Assembly: GCF_001185345.1 (NCBI RefSeq) | Contig: NZ_KQ236743.1 | Span: 1,141,263 to 1,205,262 of the forward strand | DNA: 64,000 bases | From: Dorea sp. D27 | GTDB lineage: Bacteria > Bacillota > Clostridia > Lachnospirales > Lachnospiraceae | Direction: 5' to 3' | Part shown: positions 54,621 to 63,502 of the stretch, in pieces | Numbering within the stretch: the first letter of the stretch is position 1 | Layout: each line of letters begins with the position of its first letter | Notes under the pieces: generated by a model | The model's input: only the letters and a program-made list of their open reading frames with translations | The model's database searches: none | Told to the model about the DNA's origin: nothing | Made by a program: the position numbers and the translations under genes

Positions 54621-55364
54621 CTATAACACGGATGTTATGATTATGTCATCAAACTGCTGCTCCTGCTCGATGAAGACCGTTCCGACTTTCATCAGTTCCA
54701 GGACTGCAAGAAATGTTACGATAAGCTGCACTTTGGAACACTGTTTCTCCAGAAGCTCACGAAAGCTGAACTTCTTATGTATCCTGGCATAATCCGTCAC
54801 ATAGTCCAGTTTCTCGGGAAGCGTGACTTCTTCTTTTTCAATCTTCCCGAACGTGCTGCGGACCGGATCGATCTTGTCTACCTGCCTGCGCATCACATCT
54901 TTGAATATACGGTTCAGCTTCACCAGCGTCAGATCCCCGAGCAATGCATCCATATCTACCGGCTCTACATACTCCAGAACTTCTTCCGGAATAGTCGGAT
55001 CTTTATAGAGCACCATCTCACCGTCAACCTGCCTGTCCTTCAGCTCATAGGACATATACTTGTACATTTTATATTCCAGCAGCTGTTCAACGAGCTCCTG
55101 TCTCGGGTCCTCTTCTTCGCCCTCTTCATTTACTTCTTTTGGAAGCAGCATCCGGCACTTGATATCGAGCAGCGTTGCCGCCATCAGAAGGAATTCGCTC
55201 ATCACATTCAGGTCTTCCTTCTCCATGGCCCGGATATATTCCATATACTGGTTCGTTATCTCTACTATCGGAATATCATATATGTCGATTTTATTCTTGT
55301 CAATCAGATGCAGCAGAAGGTCCAACGGCCCCTCGAACACCTGCAGCTTAACTGGTATACCCAT
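54621..55364 (-). CDS. scpA: Segregation and condensation protein A
   Basis: 247-residue kleisin. Seen: VFEGPLDLLLHLIDKNKIDI at the N-terminus, which contacts the SMC neck, a central acidic linker, and a C-terminal winged helix (VTFLAVLELMK) for the SMC head. With ScpB and SMC it forms bacterial condensin. AAGGAG precedes the ATG. It begins 30 nt after the metallophosphoesterase gene, making a run HAD-MPE-scpA-scpB-dac. Confidence 0.97.
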   Translation of the reverse strand: MGIPVKLQVFEGPLDLLLHLIDKNKIDIYDIPIVEITNQYMEYIRAMEKEDLNVMSEFLLMAATLLDIKCRMLLPKEVNEEGEEEDPRQELVEQLLEYKMYKYMSYELKDRQVDGEMVLYKDPTIPEEVLEYVEPVDMDALLGDLTLVKLNRIFKDVMRRQVDKIDPVRSTFGKIEKEEVTLPEKLDYVTDYARIHKKFSFRELLEKQCSKVQLIVTFLAVLELMKVGTVFIEQEQQFDDIIITSVL

Positions 55365-55394
55365 ATATACTCCTTCTGTCCTATTCTGTCACAA

Positions 55395-56297
55395 CTAATT
55401 TATTATACAGTCTGGAGGCCGTTTGCACAAGTTTTCTTTGCAAAATTCCAAAACCACTGCTTCGGCAGGATTAAACAGCCTGACCGGCAGCGTGTGGCTG
55501 CCAATCCCTTTGCTCACTATGATGGTCGAATCCCCTTCTATATATTTTCCACCCGAGTGCTCTGGAAAGAGAAAGAAACCGGGGGCGATGATTCCTCCCA
55601 GACCGGGAATGCGGACGATTCCTCCGTGATAGTGTCCTGACAATATGAGGTCTGCCCCCCACGCTTTGTATACATCGGCATAGCCAGGATTATGTGCAAG
55701 CAGTATATTATAGCATCCCCTGCCACGCCTCCCAATCATGTTCGTCATGTCTTCCGTCCGAAGCGCTGCCTTTTTGAACCGCCCATAGCAGCGGCTTGGC
55801 AGAGAGAGGCCATAGATGCGGATTGGTATGCCCGCCGGCTCCATGCACACAAATTCGTTTTCCAGGAAATGCACTCCCGCTTCCCTTAGTTCCTTAACAT
55901 ATGCCCCCATGTCCATGCCATATTTTCCGGGACTCTCTTTTACGCGCTGTTCGTGGTTGCCGTCGGCATAGTATACCGGACAGATATGTGCAAGCTGTTT
56001 TATGAAGTGAAGCGCCGGGCGAAACCCTGCCCCCCTCTTTCCGACGAGCATATCGCCTCCTATGAGAATCAGATCCGGATGCTCCTTGCGCACCGCGTCC
56101 AAAAGCCTGCTGTTGCCCGGTCCGTATGTCTTATTGTGCATATCGCTCAAGAATACCACTCTGAGGGCTCGCGAAAGGCCGCTGAACGCAGGGGATGCCA
56201 CTTGATATCTTGTCATTCTGAACGTATGCGTTTCCCGCCAGATTTCCAGCAGGGTACCTAGCAATATCACGATTCCTGTAAATAGTATGACAGTCAC
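55395..56297 (-). CDS. Membrane-anchored metallophosphoesterase
   Basis: 300 residues. An N-terminal hydrophobic helix (about 3-18) precedes a calcineurin-like domain with all metal motifs: SDMHN, IGGDM, GNHE, LAHNP and SGHYHGG. Similar YkuE/YaeI-type proteins are membrane phosphoesterases, some acting on UDP-sugars or lipids. Start is a GTG immediately after the HAD stop (TAAGTG), so it is translationally coupled. Substrate unknown. Confidence 0.88.
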   Translation of the reverse strand: MTVILFTGIVILLGTLLEIWRETHTFRMTRYQVASPAFSGLSRALRVVFLSDMHNKTYGPGNSRLLDAVRKEHPDLILIGGDMLVGKRGAGFRPALHFIKQLAHICPVYYADGNHEQRVKESPGKYGMDMGAYVKELREAGVHFLENEFVCMEPAGIPIRIYGLSLPSRCYGRFKKAALRTEDMTNMIGRRGRGCYNILLAHNPGYADVYKAWGADLILSGHYHGGIVRIPGLGGIIAPGFFLFPEHSGGKYIEGDSTIIVSKGIGSHTLPVRLFNPAEAVVLEFCKENLCKRPPDCIIN

Positions 56298-57104
56298 TTA
56301 TGTTGTTCTCCTTTGCCTGATGAAGTCTTCGTATAGCTGCCGGATATCCTTGTATACATAATCCGGTCTGAATTCTGTGCCGTCAAGATCTTCCTCCTGC
56401 GCTTCGCCGGTAAGCACGAGAGCGGTCTCCACCCCTGCCCGAATGCCGCAGGCGATATCCGTGTACAGCCTGTCCCCCACGACAAGCACTTCCTCAGGCA
56501 CAGCGCCCACTTGTTCCATGCACATGGTCACAATCTCTTTGTTCGGTTTCCCCGCATAATAAGGCTTTCTGTCCACCGTCACATCGAGCATCTCACATAT
56601 TCCCCCGCAGTCCGGGACGAAGCCGAAGGATGCAGGGCACCGGTAATCGGGGTTCGTGCCTACATAATCCACTTCAGGACGGAACAGCAGCTTGCAGGCC
56701 TCTTCTACCTTTTCATAACAAAGCGTCCTGTCAAATCCGACCACCACGCACGCGGTATCTTCCTCTGCCTGCTCTGTTACTGCAAACCCACAGCCCTTTA
56801 CCTCCTCTACAAAGGACGGGGTTCCCATGATAAAGAGCTTCTTGCCGGAGTAGTGCTCCTTCAGATACCGGCAGGTGGCATATGATGCCGTGATAAACTG
56901 GTCCTCGTCTGTCTGGATGCCCCATCGCTGAAAGCCGGCCATATAATCTTTTCTGCTTTTTGTGGAATTGTTCGTAATATAGAAGGAACGGCCGCCAATA
57001 GATGAGATATGCCCAATCAGCTCTCTGCTCCCGTCAAACAGGACGTCATCTACAGCCAGTGTTCCGTCTATATCAAACAAGAAATACTTTTTATCTTTTA
57101 ACAT
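56298..57104 (-). CDS. HAD-IIA (NagD-like) phosphatase
   Basis: 268 residues. Motif I FDIDGTL (about 10-16), motif II threonine/asparagine ITNNSTKS, and motif III/IV GKPNKEI and VVGDRLYTDI are intact, with a type IIA cap between them. Members dephosphorylate nucleotides or small phosphates such as p-nitrophenyl or 4-nitro compounds in vitro; the in vivo substrate is unclear. AAAGGAG precedes the ATG. First gene of the leftward run into scpAB, from the promoter at 57130-57158. Confidence 0.9.
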   Translation of the reverse strand: MLKDKKYFLFDIDGTLAVDDVLFDGSRELIGHISSIGGRSFYITNNSTKSRKDYMAGFQRWGIQTDEDQFITASYATCRYLKEHYSGKKLFIMGTPSFVEEVKGCGFAVTEQAEEDTACVVVGFDRTLCYEKVEEACKLLFRPEVDYVGTNPDYRCPASFGFVPDCGGICEMLDVTVDRKPYYAGKPNKEIVTMCMEQVGAVPEEVLVVGDRLYTDIACGIRAGVETALVLTGEAQEEDLDGTEFRPDYVYKDIRQLYEDFIRQRRTT

Positions 57105-57129
57105 GTTTTTCTCCTTTTATATCGTGATA

Positions 57130-57158
57130 ATTATATAATTATTCCTTTGAATTTGCAA
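57130..57158 (-). promoter_or_regulatory. Promoter of the HAD-scpAB run
   Basis: TTGCAA (57158-57153), 17-nt spacer, perfect TATAAT (57135-57130) on the minus strand. The self-complementary -35 hexamer is shared with the divergent promoter. Confidence 0.7.
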
Positions 57159-57182
57159 ACATATATGTTAGAATTTTATACT
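57153..57182 (+). promoter_or_regulatory. Promoter of the aminopeptidase P gene
   Basis: TTGCAA (57153-57158), 18-nt spacer, TATACT (57177-57182), using the same -35 hexamer as the leftward promoter. Confidence 0.55.
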
Positions 57183-57214
57183 AGAGACATTTATAACAAA
57201 AGGGAGGTTTTAAC

Positions 57215-59002
57215 ATGAATATACGAGAAAGGCTCACTGCTCTGCGTACACTGATGGCAGAAAAAGGCTTCGACATCTACATGGTGCCGACGGACGACTG
57301 CCATCAGAGCGAATATGTTGGGGAACATTTCAAGGCAAGGGCATTTATCACAGGCTTTACAGGTTCTGCCGGGACGGCTGTCATCACGCCGACCGAAGCA
57401 GGCCTGTGGACCGATGGCCGATACTTTATACAGGCTGAAAAGCAGCTGGATGGAAGCGGCGTCAAACTGTTCAGGATGGGGAATCCTGGCGTTCCTTCTG
57501 TAGAAGAGTTTATTGCGGAAGCGCTGCCTGAAAACGGGACATTGGGGTTTGACGGTCGTGTCGTTGCTATGGGGGAAGGACAGGCCCTTGAAGCTGCTGT
57601 CGCTCCTAAGAATGGAAGGATTGATTATTCCGAGGACCTGGTTGACAGGATATGGGAAGACCGTCCGCCGCTGTCAGAGGAGCCTGCATTCGCGCTCGAG
57701 GAGGCGTATACCGGAGAATCTACCGCGTCCAAGCTCATCCGCATCCGTGAAGCCATGAAGGCTGCAGGGGCCGGCATACACGTTATCGGGGCGTTGGACG
57801 ACGTGTGCTGGACGACGAACCTGCGCGGCAATGATATCGAATATTTCCCACTTCTTCTCTCCTACGCTGTCATCACCATGGAAGACATGAAGCTTTATAT
57901 CGATGAGAGAAAGCTGACGGAAGATATGAAGGCAAAGCTGGCCGCAGACAACATTTCCATCCATCCTTACGACGCGGTGTATGAGGATGTGAAGTCATTC
58001 AAAGAAAGCGACGCCGTGCTGGTAGACCCTTCCAGGCTCAACTATGCTTTGTATAACAACCTTCCAAAGGGTACTAAAGTGGTGGAGCAGATTAATCCGA
58101 CGATTCTTATGAAAGCTATGAAAAATGATACGGAACTTAAGAATATTGTCAATGCGCATGTTAAAGACGGTGTGGCTGTCACAAAGTTCATGTACTGGCT
58201 GAAGAAAAATATCGGCAAGATCGAGATAACCGAGCTCAGCGCGGCAGATAAACTGGAAGAGTTCCGAAAAGAACAGGAAGGCTACCTCTGGCAAAGTTTT
58301 GAGCCAATCTGTGGGTTCGGCGAACACGGAGCCATCGTCCACTATACATCCACGCCTGAGACAAACGTACCGCTGAAGGAAGGTTCTCTCTTCCTTACGG
58401 ATACGGGCGGAGGATATTACGAAGGTTCCACTGATATCACCAGAACATTTGCCTTTGGCAATATCCCGGACAACATGAAAGAAGACTTTACGGCAGTCCT
58501 CAAGTGCAACCTGCACTTGGCCGCAGCAGTGTTCCTCTATGGTACTACGGGCTATAATCTGGACGTGCTCGCTAGGCAGCCGCTCTGGGAACGCGGTCAG
58601 AACTTCAATCACGGAACGGGTCATGGCGTGGGTTATCTGATGAATATCCATGAGGCCCCGACCGGCTTCCGCTGCGCTATCCGCGAGAAAGAAAAGCATC
58701 CGCTGGAGCCCGGCATGGTAATCACAAATGAGCCCGGACTGTATATCGAAGGTTCCCATGGCATCCGCACCGAGAATGAAATGGTCGTAAGAAAAGGCAA
58801 CTGTACAGAATACGGGCAGTTCCTGTATTTCGAGCCGATCACATATGTGCCGATAGATCTGGACGCCATCAAGCCGGAGCTGCTGTCGCAGGCAGACAAA
58901 GACGAGCTGAATGCATACCACGCCAAAGTATACGACATCGTCTCACCACATCTGGACGAAGACGAAAAGGAATGGCTGAAAGAATACACAAGAGCAATTT
59001 AA
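57215..59002 (+). CDS. Xaa-Pro aminopeptidase (M24B)
   Basis: 595-residue three-domain aminopeptidase P, the long form that resembles eukaryotic cytosolic APP1. Two creatinase-like N-terminal domains (about 1-300) precede the pita-bread catalytic domain (about 310-530). Metal ligands are seen in TDTGGGYYEGSTDITRT (two aspartates), GTGHGVG (histidine), NEPG and TENEM (glutamates). It removes an N-terminal residue before proline. AAAGGGAGG is 7 nt before the ATG. Followed by a 42-bp palindrome that can terminate it. Confidence 0.95.
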   Translation: MNIRERLTALRTLMAEKGFDIYMVPTDDCHQSEYVGEHFKARAFITGFTGSAGTAVITPTEAGLWTDGRYFIQAEKQLDGSGVKLFRMGNPGVPSVEEFIAEALPENGTLGFDGRVVAMGEGQALEAAVAPKNGRIDYSEDLVDRIWEDRPPLSEEPAFALEEAYTGESTASKLIRIREAMKAAGAGIHVIGALDDVCWTTNLRGNDIEYFPLLLSYAVITMEDMKLYIDERKLTEDMKAKLAADNISIHPYDAVYEDVKSFKESDAVLVDPSRLNYALYNNLPKGTKVVEQINPTILMKAMKNDTELKNIVNAHVKDGVAVTKFMYWLKKNIGKIEITELSAADKLEEFRKEQEGYLWQSFEPICGFGEHGAIVHYTSTPETNVPLKEGSLFLTDTGGGYYEGSTDITRTFAFGNIPDNMKEDFTAVLKCNLHLAAAVFLYGTTGYNLDVLARQPLWERGQNFNHGTGHGVGYLMNIHEAPTGFRCAIREKEKHPLEPGMVITNEPGLYIEGSHGIRTENEMVVRKGNCTEYGQFLYFEPITYVPIDLDAIKPELLSQADKDELNAYHAKVYDIVSPHLDEDEKEWLKEYTRAI

Positions 59003-59014
59003 ATTTCTTAAGGT

Positions 59015-59072
59015 AATTGGGGACGGAGGTTTTTTAAAAAACCTCCGTCCCCAATTCGTTTTAACGTGTCCC
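59015..59072. repeat. Palindromic repeat, copy 1
   Basis: A perfect 42-bp palindrome (59015-59056; GGGGACGGAGG arms around TTTTTTAAAAAA) followed by CGTTTTAACGTGTCCC, which matches the right flank of the copy at 60435-60510. The left outer arm is missing here. It can act as a bidirectional terminator for the aminopeptidase gene. Confidence 0.88.
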
Positions 59073-59157
59073 TTTTTATTTTTACCCTGTCCCAGGTCAT
59101 ATTTTCTCTCCTTATCCACTACACTGGTAATAATAGAATCTATATGGAGAGTTGCCA

Positions 59158-60429
59158 ATGAAGCGATTCTTTGCTCTACTAATATGCGTATTTTTATGTA
59201 CCCAGTCTGTCGCTCTTGCCGCGCCGCCGGACAACATCCTCCTCTACGAAGAGGACACCGGCCAGAGCGAGGAACCAAACAGTGATGCCGGCGCGGATGA
59301 AAGCACGGACACCGAATCGGATTCCGGCGCCGGGCAGGATACTGCTTCCGGCCTCACCGTCTCCGCGCCGTCGGCTATCCTGATGGAAGCTTCGACCGGA
59401 CAGGTAATCTACGAGAAAGAAGCAGATGAGCAGCGCCCGCCTGCCAGCGTGACAAAAATCATGACACTGCTGCTCATATTTGACGCTCTGAAGGACGGAA
59501 AAATCAAGCTTGAGGATTCTGTGTCTACATCGGAATTTGCTGCTTCCATGGGAGGCTCTCAGGTATTCCTGGAGCCTGGTGAGACTCAGACCGTCGACAC
59601 GATGATCAAATGTATCGCTGTGGCATCGGCCAACGATGCCTGCGTAGCAATGGCGGAATACATATGCGGAAACGAAGAGGAATTTGTAAAAAATATGAAT
59701 GAACGCGCCAAAGGGCTTGGCATGAACAATACACATTTCGTAAACTGTAATGGCCTGGATACAGATGGACATCTCACGACAGCCAGGGATATCGCGCTGA
59801 TGTCCCGCGAATTGATTACTACATACCCGCAAATCCGGGACTATTCCATGATATGGATGGAAAACATAACACATACAACCAAAAAGGGAACTACAGAATT
59901 TGGGCTGACTAACACTAACAAGCTCGTGCGCCAGTATGAATACGCGACAGGCCTGAAGACAGGGTCAACAGACAAAGCAAAATACTGTGTCTCAGCCACT
60001 GCAGAAAAAAACGGCATGGAATTGATTGCTGTCATAATGGCTGCCCCCGACCATAAAGCCCGCTTCAGCGATGCAACCACGCTGCTGAATTATGGGTTCG
60101 GGAAATGCAACAAATACGAAGAAGAAAAAGTCGCCTCTATCAAGCCCGCCCCACTCACCCGGGGAGTGAAAAAGAAAATCAAGGCAGAACAGATAGAGCC
60201 ATTTGCCTACATAGACACAACCGGGGCTGACCTGAACAGCATTGAAAAGAAAAAAATATTGAAAAAGAACTTGAAAGCCCCGATTAAAAAAGGAACTAAA
60301 ATCGGAGAGATGAAATACTATCTGGCAGGAAAAGAAATCGGCAGCAAGGATATCATTGCCGGAGAAACGGTCGACGAAGTAAGTTATCAGAGTGCGCTGA
60401 AAGACGCACTGAATGATCTGCTGCTATAG
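59158..60429 (+). CDS. D-alanyl-D-alanine carboxypeptidase with acidic linker
   Basis: 423 residues, peptidase family S11. Signal peptide (about 1-22, ALA cleavage), an acidic Ser/Asp/Glu/Gly-rich linker (about 30-66), then the PBP domain with S97-V-T-K100, S157-A-N159 and KTGSTD (about 266). The C-terminal beta domain is lysine-rich and there is no clear terminal anchor. It is distinct from the DacF-type paralogue 5 kb away, which lacks the linker. GGAGAG lies 7 nt before the ATG. The gene is enclosed by the two palindromic repeats. Confidence 0.93.
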   Translation: MKRFFALLICVFLCTQSVALAAPPDNILLYEEDTGQSEEPNSDAGADESTDTESDSGAGQDTASGLTVSAPSAILMEASTGQVIYEKEADEQRPPASVTKIMTLLLIFDALKDGKIKLEDSVSTSEFAASMGGSQVFLEPGETQTVDTMIKCIAVASANDACVAMAEYICGNEEEFVKNMNERAKGLGMNNTHFVNCNGLDTDGHLTTARDIALMSRELITTYPQIRDYSMIWMENITHTTKKGTTEFGLTNTNKLVRQYEYATGLKTGSTDKAKYCVSATAEKNGMELIAVIMAAPDHKARFSDATTLLNYGFGKCNKYEEEKVASIKPAPLTRGVKKKIKAEQIEPFAYIDTTGADLNSIEKKKILKKNLKAPIKKGTKIGEMKYYLAGKEIGSKDIIAGETVDEVSYQSALKDALNDLLL

Positions 60430-60434
60430 GCAGT

Positions 60435-60510
60435 GGGGACACGTTAAAACGAATTGGGGACGGAGGTTTTTAAAAAACCTACCGTCCCCAATTCGTTTTA
60501 ACGTGTCCCC
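60435..60510. repeat. Palindromic repeat, copy 2
   Basis: A 76-bp near-perfect palindrome: outer GGGGACACGTTAAAACG arms and inner GGGGACGG arms pair with one bulge. Its right end supplies the last four codons (LGTR) and stop of the leftward ATPase gene. The core is identical to copy 1 apart from one insertion. Confidence 0.9.
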
Positions 60511-62204
60511 AACCGTCTGTAACGGTTCAGGCAAGCGTAGATTTCCTGTCTTCTCGGCAGTGCCAGATTGCCCGGAAGATATGACTCGTCGCAGACTGCT
60601 TTGAGTCCCATTTTATCCAAATCGGATGCCAGCTGTTCTACAAGCTGCCGTATCGTTGTCTTTCCGTCCATCATGCACTCTTCCATATGTTTTACGATGT
60701 AGCCAAGGCACGTCAGCTGTTCTGTATCAGCCAGCTGCTCCACATAACGCAGGTCAATCGTGTCATGATTCAGCTGCACGCCGTCTTTTCCAAGCGTCTT
60801 TATCTTGATACGCCCTTTCTGCTTCAATCCCGGATTGTTTTTGACAAATCTGTTGAATCCAGGCATTTGAGGCTTGTCCGCCGGCAGCTCCAGCCTCGGA
60901 TATTCTTCGGCTGCCGCCTTTGCCGCCTGCGTAATCTCTTTCGGCACATACCGGTCCATCTGGATGATATCATCTGCCACCTGAAAATAAGCCCCGGAAC
61001 TTCCCGCTACGATGACAGTAGAGATACCATACATCTCATACAAATCCCTTACCCGCTCTATAAACGGTGTAATCGGTTCCATGTCGCGGTGAATCACCTG
61101 CTGCATCAATTCGTCCCGGACCATAAAGTTCGTGGCGCTCGTGTCTTCGTCTATGAGAAATACTTTCGCCCCTGCCTCCAGGCTCTCCACTACATTGGCT
61201 GCCTGGGACGTACTGCCGCTGGCATCTTCCGTGTAAAATGCTTTCGTATCTTTCCCGTTCGGCAAGTCATTGATGAACATGGAGATATCCGTATGTCTGA
61301 TGCTCCTTCCGTCTTCCGCTCTGAGCTTTACCGCAGAGCAGTCTGTCACGACATACTCCCTGCCATCTCCGGCTATATGTGGATATACCCCGGATTCCAG
61401 CGCTTTGAGAAGCGTGGACTTTCCATGATAGCCACCGCCTACGATAAGCGTAATCCCTTTTCGGACTCCCATCCCGGAAATCTTACCTTTAAAAGGCAGC
61501 TCAAGCGTAACCTCCAGCGATGCTGGCGAGACGAATGCGACAGCTTCCTTCATCGGTTTCTGTGACACACCTGACTCTCTTGGAAGTATAGAACCGTTAG
61601 CGACAAACGCTGCAAGTCCAAGCCGGTCCAGTTCACCAAGAATAAATTCCCGGTCCACGCTGAGTTCCATAACCTTTTCTACCATCCGGGCGTTTAAATT
61701 CCCATACAGCATTGATTTTTCCACGCAGGCCGGCAGATAATCATAAAGGATCTTAATCAGCTCTTTTGCGTTAATCGTCCGGCCGTTAGCCGGGAAACCA
61801 ACTTCAAAACGCACGGTGACATCCCCGGTCTGCCCGTCTATTGTGCAGGCCGTGCGTTCCAGAACTTCCTGGCCGCAGCGTGTCACTGAGATAATTCCAC
61901 TTTTTCCCGAGCCTTTGGCCTGAAACGTATAGCGCGCCGCCTGTGCCGCAAACTGCCTGGTCACATAATCCTGCAGTGCAACGCGTTTGTGCATTTCATC
62001 ATACAGCCTTACCGGGAATCCTGCCATGCGGCCATGTACTCTGACACTCAGCCTGGACGGAGCCGCAAAGGGGTCTCCCTGGACATGGTCTATAGACAAT
62101 TCATACTTTCCAAAACGGTAGCTTCCCCTCGTCCCCTTATACGCCGGATAACCTTTGTGATCTATACTATATAACAACTGTTTTAAATCTGATTCTGACT
62201 TCAT
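60498..62204 (-). CDS. ABC-class predicted ATPase (PF09818 type)
   Basis: 568 residues of the family annotated as predicted ATPase of the ABC class. Seen: Walker A GGGYHGKST (about 262-270), an SGSTSQAANVVESLEAG signature-like segment, Walker B KVFLIDEDTSATNFM, and an S-rich switch (VAGSSGAYF). No membrane domain. A trypanosome member acts in RNA processing; the bacterial role is unknown. The ATG at 62204 (GGGTAAGGAA upstream) is preferred to one 21 nt earlier that lacks a site. The C-terminal four residues are encoded by the palindromic repeat, so the native end may have been altered. Confidence 0.85.
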   Translation of the reverse strand: MKSESDLKQLLYSIDHKGYPAYKGTRGSYRFGKYELSIDHVQGDPFAAPSRLSVRVHGRMAGFPVRLYDEMHKRVALQDYVTRQFAAQAARYTFQAKGSGKSGIISVTRCGQEVLERTACTIDGQTGDVTVRFEVGFPANGRTINAKELIKILYDYLPACVEKSMLYGNLNARMVEKVMELSVDREFILGELDRLGLAAFVANGSILPRESGVSQKPMKEAVAFVSPASLEVTLELPFKGKISGMGVRKGITLIVGGGYHGKSTLLKALESGVYPHIAGDGREYVVTDCSAVKLRAEDGRSIRHTDISMFINDLPNGKDTKAFYTEDASGSTSQAANVVESLEAGAKVFLIDEDTSATNFMVRDELMQQVIHRDMEPITPFIERVRDLYEMYGISTVIVAGSSGAYFQVADDIIQMDRYVPKEITQAAKAAAEEYPRLELPADKPQMPGFNRFVKNNPGLKQKGRIKIKTLGKDGVQLNHDTIDLRYVEQLADTEQLTCLGYIVKHMEECMMDGKTTIRQLVEQLASDLDKMGLKAVCDESYLPGNLALPRRQEIYACLNRYRRLGTR

Positions 62205-62248
62205 ACTCTTCTGTTCCTTACCCATATGATTGATGATCCATGCTGCCT

Positions 62249-62785
62249 TTACAACTCAACGATTCTTGCCCTGTGATGCACGTGTGGCAGGAATTTAGTG
62301 AGCAGATCCTTCGTCTTGAACTTCAGATGGCTCGTATTGATGCCGGGGTTGCAGCCAAACCATTCGCTCTCCGCCACTTCCTTATCCACAATCACCTGCA
62401 CATAGTCGTCCTCGTCGTTGAGAAGACCTGCCACGCTTGCGGAACCCGGAGTCGTGCCCAGATGTTCCATCATCTTTTCCGGCGGTGCAAACGACATGTG
62501 CGATACGCCGAGCTTCTTGCTGAATGACGCCGTGTCAAACGCTTTATCCGCAGGCATGACAAGAAGGAAAAATGTAGTCTTCTTCTGGTTGCAGAGAAAT
62601 ACATTTTTACGGATTTCCGTGCCAATCGCCCTGTCCACAGCCGCACATTCTTCCATAGACGCCGCCGGATCATTATCCACACGCTCATACGGAATCTTCA
62701 GTTTGTCAAGCGTCTCATACATTTTGCGCTCCAGCGGCATCCTCTCGTCGTCCGGGGCCGTCGTCGTAATCTCACTGATGTACAT
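62249..62785 (-). CDS. Prolyl-tRNA deacylase, ProX/YbaK type
   Basis: 178 residues; trans-editing domain of the ProXp group that hydrolyses alanyl-tRNA(Pro). Seen: IPYERVDNDPAASMEEC, the lysine in IRKNVFLCNQKK, and GSASVAGLLND with the substrate-loop GSxSP-like segment. The ATG at 62785 is used because GGAGG lies 7 nt before it. It sits 44 nt upstream of the ABC-class ATPase on the same strand. Confidence 0.9.
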   Translation of the reverse strand: MYISEITTTAPDDERMPLERKMYETLDKLKIPYERVDNDPAASMEECAAVDRAIGTEIRKNVFLCNQKKTTFFLLVMPADKAFDTASFSKKLGVSHMSFAPPEKMMEHLGTTPGSASVAGLLNDEDDYVQVIVDKEVAESEWFGCNPGINTSHLKFKTKDLLTKFLPHVHHRARIVEL

Positions 62786-62874
62786 ATTCATTCCTCCATT
62801 ATTTCTATTCTCTTTCAGATTGTCATCACGAGTTACATTATAGAGCAAATCTGTAAAAAAATAAACCCGTATTG

Positions 62875-62883
62875 TGATATAAT
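62875..62883 (+). promoter_or_regulatory. Extended -10 promoter of maf
   Basis: TG-A-TATAAT, a perfect extended -10 element without a clear -35, 38 nt before the GTG start. Confidence 0.55.
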
Positions 62884-62920
62884 AAATGCAAATTCAGATT
62901 TCAAAGAGGAGGTATGCGTT

Positions 62921-63502
62921 GTGAAATATGTTCTTGCTTCGGCTTCGCCGCGCAGAAAGGAATTATTAACGCAGGCCGGCTTCATCTTTGACGTTATGCC
63001 GGCCGATATAGAAGAAAAAATATCCGGAGGCAATCCCCCGGATATTGTCATGAACCTGGCCCGCCAGAAAGCGCTGCACGTATTCAAGGCACTGCCGGGG
63101 GAGGCGTGCACTGTAATCGGTGCAGACACGGTTGTCGTATACAATGGCGAGATACTTGGGAAACCTTCCGGTGCTGAGGAAGCCTATGACATGCTTTCCC
63201 TGCTGGCGGACCGTACCCATCAGGTTTATACCGGGGTATCCCTCTTAACGGGCAGCGTCAATGCACCGGATATCCGAACTTTTTATGAAAAGACGGATGT
63301 AACGTTCTATCCTGTTACCCGCCAGGAGCTGCAGTCCTACATCATGACAGGAGATCCATTTGACAAAGCAGGAGCCTATGGCATCCAGGGGCCTTTTGCC
63401 ATCCATGTAAAATGTATCAGCGGTGACTATAACAATGTGGTCGGTCTGCCGATAGCGCGTCTGTACCATGAATTATCCAGGAGTATATGCCATGAGCACT
63501 GA
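62921..63502 (+). CDS. maf: Maf-family nucleotide pyrophosphatase
   Basis: 193 residues; a house-cleaning enzyme that hydrolyses dTTP, UTP or modified nucleotides to monophosphates. Seen: LASASPRRKELL at residues 5-16, the catalytic aspartate in IGADTVV (about 69), and DKAGAYGIQG. Start is a GTG with AGGAGGT 8 nt upstream. It overlaps the following efflux gene by 11 nt. Confidence 0.95.
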   Translation: MKYVLASASPRRKELLTQAGFIFDVMPADIEEKISGGNPPDIVMNLARQKALHVFKALPGEACTVIGADTVVVYNGEILGKPSGAEEAYDMLSLLADRTHQVYTGVSLLTGSVNAPDIRTFYEKTDVTFYPVTRQELQSYIMTGDPFDKAGAYGIQGPFAIHVKCISGDYNNVVGLPIARLYHELSRSICHEH

